Assembly: GCA_964545925.1 (NCBI GenBank)
Contig: CAZJHM010000019.1
Location: 1 to 13,689, forward strand
Length of the DNA stretch: 13,689 bases
Source of the DNA: CAZJHM01 sp964545925
GTDB lineage: Archaea; Iainarchaeota; Iainarchaeia; Iainarchaeales; CAZJHM01
Direction of reading: 5' to 3'
The notes under the pieces were generated by a model. It was not told the origin of the DNA, made no database searches, and saw only the letters and a list, made by a program, of their open reading frames with translations. The translations under genes were made by a program, and so were the position numbers. Shown here one piece after another: positions 10,064 to 13,689 of this stretch (positions are counted from its first letter, which is position 1; each line of letters starts with the position of its first letter).

Positions 10064-11380
10064 TCAGCGCATCCAAGGCTCCCTACCATCTAAATATTCA
10101 GAAAGAAAAACTTGAAATTCAGAATTCTTTTTAAAAAAGTCAATCAGATTCTCTTCATTCATCACACTTCCTCTTTGCAAATATTTCCCAAGTGGTTTTT
10201 TCTCTTTTCCTTTACGTAAATACTCGCGAACTAATGAAAGGGAATTAACTTCTTTGCGATAAACCTCAGCAACCCATTTACCATCTTTTATACGAGGCCC
10301 AGACACAATCTTATTTCTTTGGAAAAATCTAATTGCATTTTCTAAATCTTGAGCCTTAGGCCCAACTTTATATTTAGTTAATTGTAAAACTAAAGATTTT
10401 AATTCATAAACAATCACAGCAGAACATTCACAATGAAAAGACTTACTTCTAACAACCTCAAAATCATTCTCTTTCAGTAAATTCTCAATCTTACTTTCAA
10501 ATCTATATATCTGTCCCCAAATAATATCAGGAACTTCTTTGGCACAAGGAATGCGAATTCCAAAGATTTCTTTTTCCTCTAATTTCTTACGAAGTTTTTC
10601 AACACCAAAAACCTTAACTTTGCGAGGAAAAAAGAATTTCTCGCTAGGCTTTTCAAGAAACATACGACAGGCAGCAATCAAACGATAAAAATTCTCCTCA
10701 GAAAAAGAAGCAGCAACATTTCTGTTTCCATCTGTAGGATCAATCGCAACTAAGCAGTCTGAAAATTCCTTTTTCCCTTTATTTCCAATATCAATCTTCA
10801 CTCCTTTTTCCCATTTTGAAATTTTCTCAATACTTTCCTTAAATCCCCCATATTTCAAAACAATCAATTCAGCCAAATACCCAGGAATTCCATGTGTCTT
10901 TATCTCAGCCCCATATACTCCAATTCCTTTTAAGAATTTTTTAAAAACTCTTATTTCTCCTCTTAATCTATCATCTAATTTCTCCATCATATATTTAGAA
11001 TGAAATGGACTTCTATCCACCGCACTTTTAATCTTCTCTGAATCTGAAATCGCATAAGAAGGAATAACTTCTAAATCAAACCCATCTTTTTCTCCTTTAA
11101 CATAAGGGTGTTGTGCATATTCAATTTTCCAATTTTTTCCAATTATTTTTTTACCTAATCTCAAACCTTCTTTACGAAATTCCTCTAAACTCAAAGTTTC
11201 AGGAAGCATTAAAAAAATATCAATATCATTATCTTTTCTCAGATGTGTTCCACGAGAAACACTGCCAGCAACAATCACAGGATATTTCTCAGTTACCCAA
11301 GATATAAATTTCTCCTGTTTCTTAATTTCTGCTTTACTTGGCTCTATTTTCCTAAGCACTTTTTTTATCAATTTTTCCAT
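10064..11380 (-). CDS. cca: Archaeal CCA-adding enzyme (class I tRNA nucleotidyltransferase)
   Basis: The 438-aa length and full layout match archaeal CCA-adding enzymes, which build the 3' CCA of tRNAs without a nucleic-acid template. The nucleotidyltransferase core is GSVSRGTHLRKDNDIDIFL (39-57) with Asp52 and Asp54. Next come FDLEVIPSY (101-109), SAVDRSPFHSKYMM, the tRNA-binding EIRVFKKFLKGIGVYGAEIK followed by GIPGYLAELIVLKYGGF, and DPTDGNRNVAASFS. In family members I recall, the third catalytic carboxylate stands in V-D-x-V-P; here that position is Glu104, with Asp102 two residues earlier. Both window tRNAs need this enzyme. The ATG at 11380 is about 25 nt from a TATA box at 11401-11409. 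It converges on tRNA-Ser. Confidence 0.95.
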   Translation of the reverse strand: MEKLIKKVLRKIEPSKAEIKKQEKFISWVTEKYPVIVAGSVSRGTHLRKDNDIDIFLMLPETLSLEEFRKEGLRLGKKIIGKNWKIEYAQHPYVKGEKDGFDLEVIPSYAISDSEKIKSAVDRSPFHSKYMMEKLDDRLRGEIRVFKKFLKGIGVYGAEIKTHGIPGYLAELIVLKYGGFKESIEKISKWEKGVKIDIGNKGKKEFSDCLVAIDPTDGNRNVAASFSEENFYRLIAACRMFLEKPSEKFFFPRKVKVFGVEKLRKKLEEKEIFGIRIPCAKEVPDIIWGQIYRFESKIENLLKENDFEVVRSKSFHCECSAVIVYELKSLVLQLTKYKVGPKAQDLENAIRFFQRNKIVSGPRIKDGKWVAEVYRKEVNSLSLVREYLRKGKEKKPLGKYLQRGSVMNEENLIDFFKKNSEFQVFLSEYLDGREPWMR

Positions 11381-11400
11381 AATAATCTAACTAATTACCC

Positions 11401-11409
11401 AATATTAAA
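11401..11409 (-). promoter_or_regulatory. TATA box of cca
   Basis: TTTAATATT on the minus strand, centred about 25 nt before the A of the cca ATG. A leaderless transcript is predicted. Confidence 0.45.
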
Positions 11410-11434
11410 CTTTTCCAACCTAAAAACATTATCT

Positions 11435-11442
11435 TTTTATAT
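11435..11442 (+). promoter_or_regulatory. TATA box of the secreted protein-elp3 operon
   Basis: TTTTATAT centred about 25 nt before the ATG at 11463, with no ribosome-binding site in between. A leaderless transcript is predicted; elp3 is probably carried on it. Confidence 0.5.
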
Positions 11443-11462
11443 CCTTCAATCCAATCTATATT

Positions 11463-12197
11463 ATGAAAAAACTATTATTCCTATTAGCTATATCTTTCCT
11501 TTTATCTCAAGTATCAGCTCTTTATCTCTTAGAACCAATAGCTCAAGAAGTAAAAGGAGAAATGCAAATCGGAGCAGTAATGCCAGATGATATCTTAACT
11601 TTAGTTTTTTCAAAAGAACATTATGATTCAATTCAAGCAAATTATCCAATTAATTATTCAATAACTGAAAAAAACATAGAAATCAAAATAGATTTCAAAA
11701 ACACAAAACCAAACACATTAAAAAGAATAGAATTTTCTTTTATAGATTTTGAAAAACCATTAGAAACAAACAAAATAATTTTCATAATTCCAATTCAAGA
11801 TAATCTAATAACTATTGAACCATTAGAAAACACATCTCTTTACAAAGAAGAAGAACATGGAAATCTATTAATCTATTATTTAAAAGCAGAAAACAAATCT
11901 TTAGCAGAAAATACTTTTTCAATCCACTCCGAACTTCCTAACAGAGAACTTTTAACAAAAGAAATTACTCTGAAACCATTAACTTCAAAAACATACGAAA
12001 TAATCATTAATCCAATCTCTCCTCGTTATGCTTCCTTCACTTTAAATTTTTCCAGCAATAATTTCAACAAACAATTCAAAGCTTCTTATCTTTCAAAACC
12101 AAATCTAAAAAGTGAATTTTCTTTAGTCAAAGCAGGATTCCCAATCTCCTCAATTCTTCTTTTCCCATATTATTCATTTTTCTCTCTATTCCAATGA
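11463..12197 (+). CDS. Unknown 244-aa exported protein with C-terminal hydrophobic segment
   Basis: The N-terminus MKKLLFLLAISFLLSQVSA is a Sec signal peptide, with likely cleavage after residue 19. The next 200 residues look like beta-rich extracellular domains: alternating strands such as IEIKIDFKN, RIEFSFIDFEK, TKEITLKPLTSKTYEIII and ASFTLNFSSNNF, with several N-x-S/T sequons. The protein ends with a short hydrophobic, aromatic stretch (AGFPISSILLFPYYSFFSLFQ) with no basic stop-transfer tail, unusual for a plain membrane anchor. Similar beta-sandwich plus C-terminal anchor architectures occur in archaeal surface proteins, but I recognise no family. Its TGA overlaps the elp3 ATG in ATGA, so translation of elp3 is probably coupled to it, although no functional link is evident. 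Confidence 0.7.
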   Translation: MKKLLFLLAISFLLSQVSALYLLEPIAQEVKGEMQIGAVMPDDILTLVFSKEHYDSIQANYPINYSITEKNIEIKIDFKNTKPNTLKRIEFSFIDFEKPLETNKIIFIIPIQDNLITIEPLENTSLYKEEEHGNLLIYYLKAENKSLAENTFSIHSELPNRELLTKEITLKPLTSKTYEIIINPISPRYASFTLNFSSNNFNKQFKASYLSKPNLKSEFSLVKAGFPISSILLFPYYSFFSLFQ

Positions 12198-13689
12198 TTT
12201 CCATGTCTTTTTCAAAGGAACTAATTAAACTTCTAGAAAAACATAATCCTAAAACAAAAGAGAAACTTAATTCTCTGAAACTAGAGGCAGCAAGAATAAC
12301 AAAAATTCCACATATGCCCTCAGACCCAAACATCTGGCTCTCTCTTCCTCTTCAGCTAAAAAAACAATACAGGAAAATTCTTTCAATAAAAAAATCAAAA
12401 TCTTCATCAGGAATAGTTGCAGTAGCTTTAATGCCTAAACCTTATCCTTGTCCAAATTCTTGTATTTATTGTCCAAATTCATTAGTAAAATCAAAAACTC
12501 CAAAATCATATACAGGGGAAGAACCAGCAACAATGAGAGCTATAAGAGCAAACTTCTCGCCATCTAAACAAATTATCTCAAGAATAAAACAATTACAAAC
12601 AACTGGACATTCAACAGAAAAATTAGAACTAATCATAATGGGAGGAACATTCCTTTCTTTACCAAAAAATTACAGAAGAAGATTTATGCTTTCTTCTTTT
12701 TCAGCAATCACAGGAAAAAAAGAAAAAAATCTTCAACAAGCAAAAAAACATTTAATGCATTCTAAAAATCGTTTAACAGCTTTGACTTTTGAAACCCGTC
12801 CTGATTATTGTTCTCAAAAAGATATTGATTGGATGTTAAGTTATGGGGCAACAAGAGCAGAAATTGGAGTGCAAATTCCAGACAACAATGTCTACAAATT
12901 CATAAACAGAAAACACACAAGACAAGATGTAATTGATGCAACAAAAAACCTAAAAGATTCAGGATTCAAGACAACATACCATATGATGTTAGGTTTGCAA
13001 GAACCAGAAAAAGATATTGAATCTTTCAAGGAAATTTTCTCAAACTCTGATTTCAAACCAGATGCTTTGAAAATATATCCAACTTTAATTCTCCCAAACA
13101 CAAAACTAAACAATCTTTACAAGAAAGGAAAATACACTCCTCTTTCTTCAGAAAAAGCAATAGATTTGTTAGCAGAAATAAAATCATTTATTCCTTATTA
13201 CACTCGCATAATGAGAATCCAAAGAGATATCCCAAGCACAGTTGTTTTAGCAGGCCCAAATATCACAAACCTAAGACAATTAGCTCAAGAGAAACTCAAA
13301 GAACAAGAAAAATCTTGCAAATGTATTCGTTGCAGAGAAGTAGAAAGAATAGACAAACCAGTCAAAAAACCAAAAATATTCATAGAAGAATACAATGCTT
13401 CAAAAGGAAAAGAGTTTTTTATTTCCTATGAACCAAAAAATCGTTCTTCTCTTTTAGGTTTAGTTCGTTTAAGATTCCCAGATTCCCCCCACAGAAAAGA
13501 ATTGAAAAATTCAGCATTAATAAGAGAATTAAGGGTTTTTGGAACCTCTCTCCCTCTTTCAACCAAAGGAGAATCATATCAACACAAAGGAATCGGAAAA
13601 ATTTTAATGCAAAAAGCAGAAGAAATATCAAGAGAAAATAATTATAAGAAAATTTCAGTTATCTCTGGTTGGGGAGTTATTCCTTATTA
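12194..13689 (+). CDS. elp3: Elp3: radical SAM / acetyltransferase tRNA U34 modification enzyme (3' end cut by window)
   Basis: The frame from 12194 stays open to the window edge (498 codons). The order is that of Elp3: SGIVAVALMPKPYPCPNSC, then IYC, giving radical SAM cysteines 86, 90 and 93. It continues with YTGEEPATMRAIRANFSPS, LELIIMGGTF, ALTFETRPDYC, YGATRAEIGVQ, HMMLGLQEPEKDIESF, DALKIYPTLIL and RIMRIQRDIPS. A Cys-rich C-I-R-C-R-E-V segment follows, then a GNAT domain with YQHKGIGKILM (Q463-x-x-G-x-G). Elp3 makes the carboxymethyl-type modification at tRNA wobble uridine from acetyl-CoA and SAM. About 30-40 C-terminal residues are missing. The cysteine spacing C-x3-C-x2-C is one residue shorter than the archaeal C-P-H-G-K-C-x-Y-C form I recall. 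An ATG at 12203 is an alternative start, but ATGA overlap favours 12194. Confidence 0.95.
   Translation, partial: MISMSFSKELIKLLEKHNPKTKEKLNSLKLEAARITKIPHMPSDPNIWLSLPLQLKKQYRKILSIKKSKSSSGIVAVALMPKPYPCPNSCIYCPNSLVKSKTPKSYTGEEPATMRAIRANFSPSKQIISRIKQLQTTGHSTEKLELIIMGGTFLSLPKNYRRRFMLSSFSAITGKKEKNLQQAKKHLMHSKNRLTALTFETRPDYCSQKDIDWMLSYGATRAEIGVQIPDNNVYKFINRKHTRQDVIDATKNLKDSGFKTTYHMMLGLQEPEKDIESFKEIFSNSDFKPDALKIYPTLILPNTKLNNLYKKGKYTPLSSEKAIDLLAEIKSFIPYYTRIMRIQRDIPSTVVLAGPNITNLRQLAQEKLKEQEKSCKCIRCREVERIDKPVKKPKIFIEEYNASKGKEFFISYEPKNRSSLLGLVRLRFPDSPHRKELKNSALIRELRVFGTSLPLSTKGESYQHKGIGKILMQKAEEISRENNYKKISVISGWGVIPY

Overview
The window looks like a piece of a small, AT-rich archaeal genome, most likely a DPANN lineage near Pacearchaeota/Woesearchaeota. 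The archaeal assignment rests on recognisable archaeal proteins: PCNA, RNA polymerase subunits Rpo11 and Rpo6, exosome subunit Csl4, aEF-1-beta, ribosomal protein eS17, a 49-residue translation zinc ribbon, an archaeal-type CCA-adding enzyme, Taw3, archaeal Elp3 and a class III signal peptide. It also rests on TATA boxes placed about 26 nt before start codons, and tRNA genes without encoded CCA. The lineage is inferred from small proteins, compact spacing and low GC; no 16S gene is present.

Layout. (1) 1-111, minus: N-terminal fragment of a type IV pilin-like protein. (2) 235-2342: a UlaG/UPF0173-like metallo-hydrolase (+), RNase Z (-) and a Cys-repeat lipoprotein (+); the last two share one TATA box. 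(3) 2339-3195, minus: csl4-rpoL operon. (4) 3250-4948: unknown 296-aa protein (-) divergent from PCNA (+). (5) 4999-5862: SpoIIM-family membrane protein (+). (6) 5863-6184: gene-free spacer ending in a structured element behind tRNA-Arg(UCG). (7) 6185-7126, minus: zinc ribbon - EF-1-beta - rpo6 - eS17 - tRNA-Arg. (8) 7234-8553: long charged coiled-coil protein (+). (9) 8554-9766, minus: metallophosphoesterase and taw3. (10) 9833-10063: tRNA-Ser(CGA) (+) followed by a series of short hairpins. (11) 10064-11380, minus: CCA-adding enzyme. (12) 11463-13689: secreted protein (+) coupled by ATGA to elp3, which runs off the edge.

Theme. Transcription, translation and tRNA maturation genes dominate: RNase Z (3' cleavage), CCA enzyme (3' CCA), Taw3 (wybutosine), Elp3 (U34), two tRNAs, exosome, polymerase and ribosome subunits. 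Most single genes appear leaderless. The two information-processing operons instead have a TATA box about 46 nt upstream with a shared downstream extension, and Shine-Dalgarno sequences.

Most unusual: (a) a roughly 65-nt, about 86 % identical structured element lies downstream of both tRNA genes in the same orientation, and its second hairpin carries two compensatory base-pair changes; (b) the strand G/C skew reverses sharply inside the hairpin-rich spacer between tRNA-Ser and cca, independent of gene direction. This suggests a replication-terminus-like boundary, a rearrangement breakpoint, or an assembly join at the repeat.
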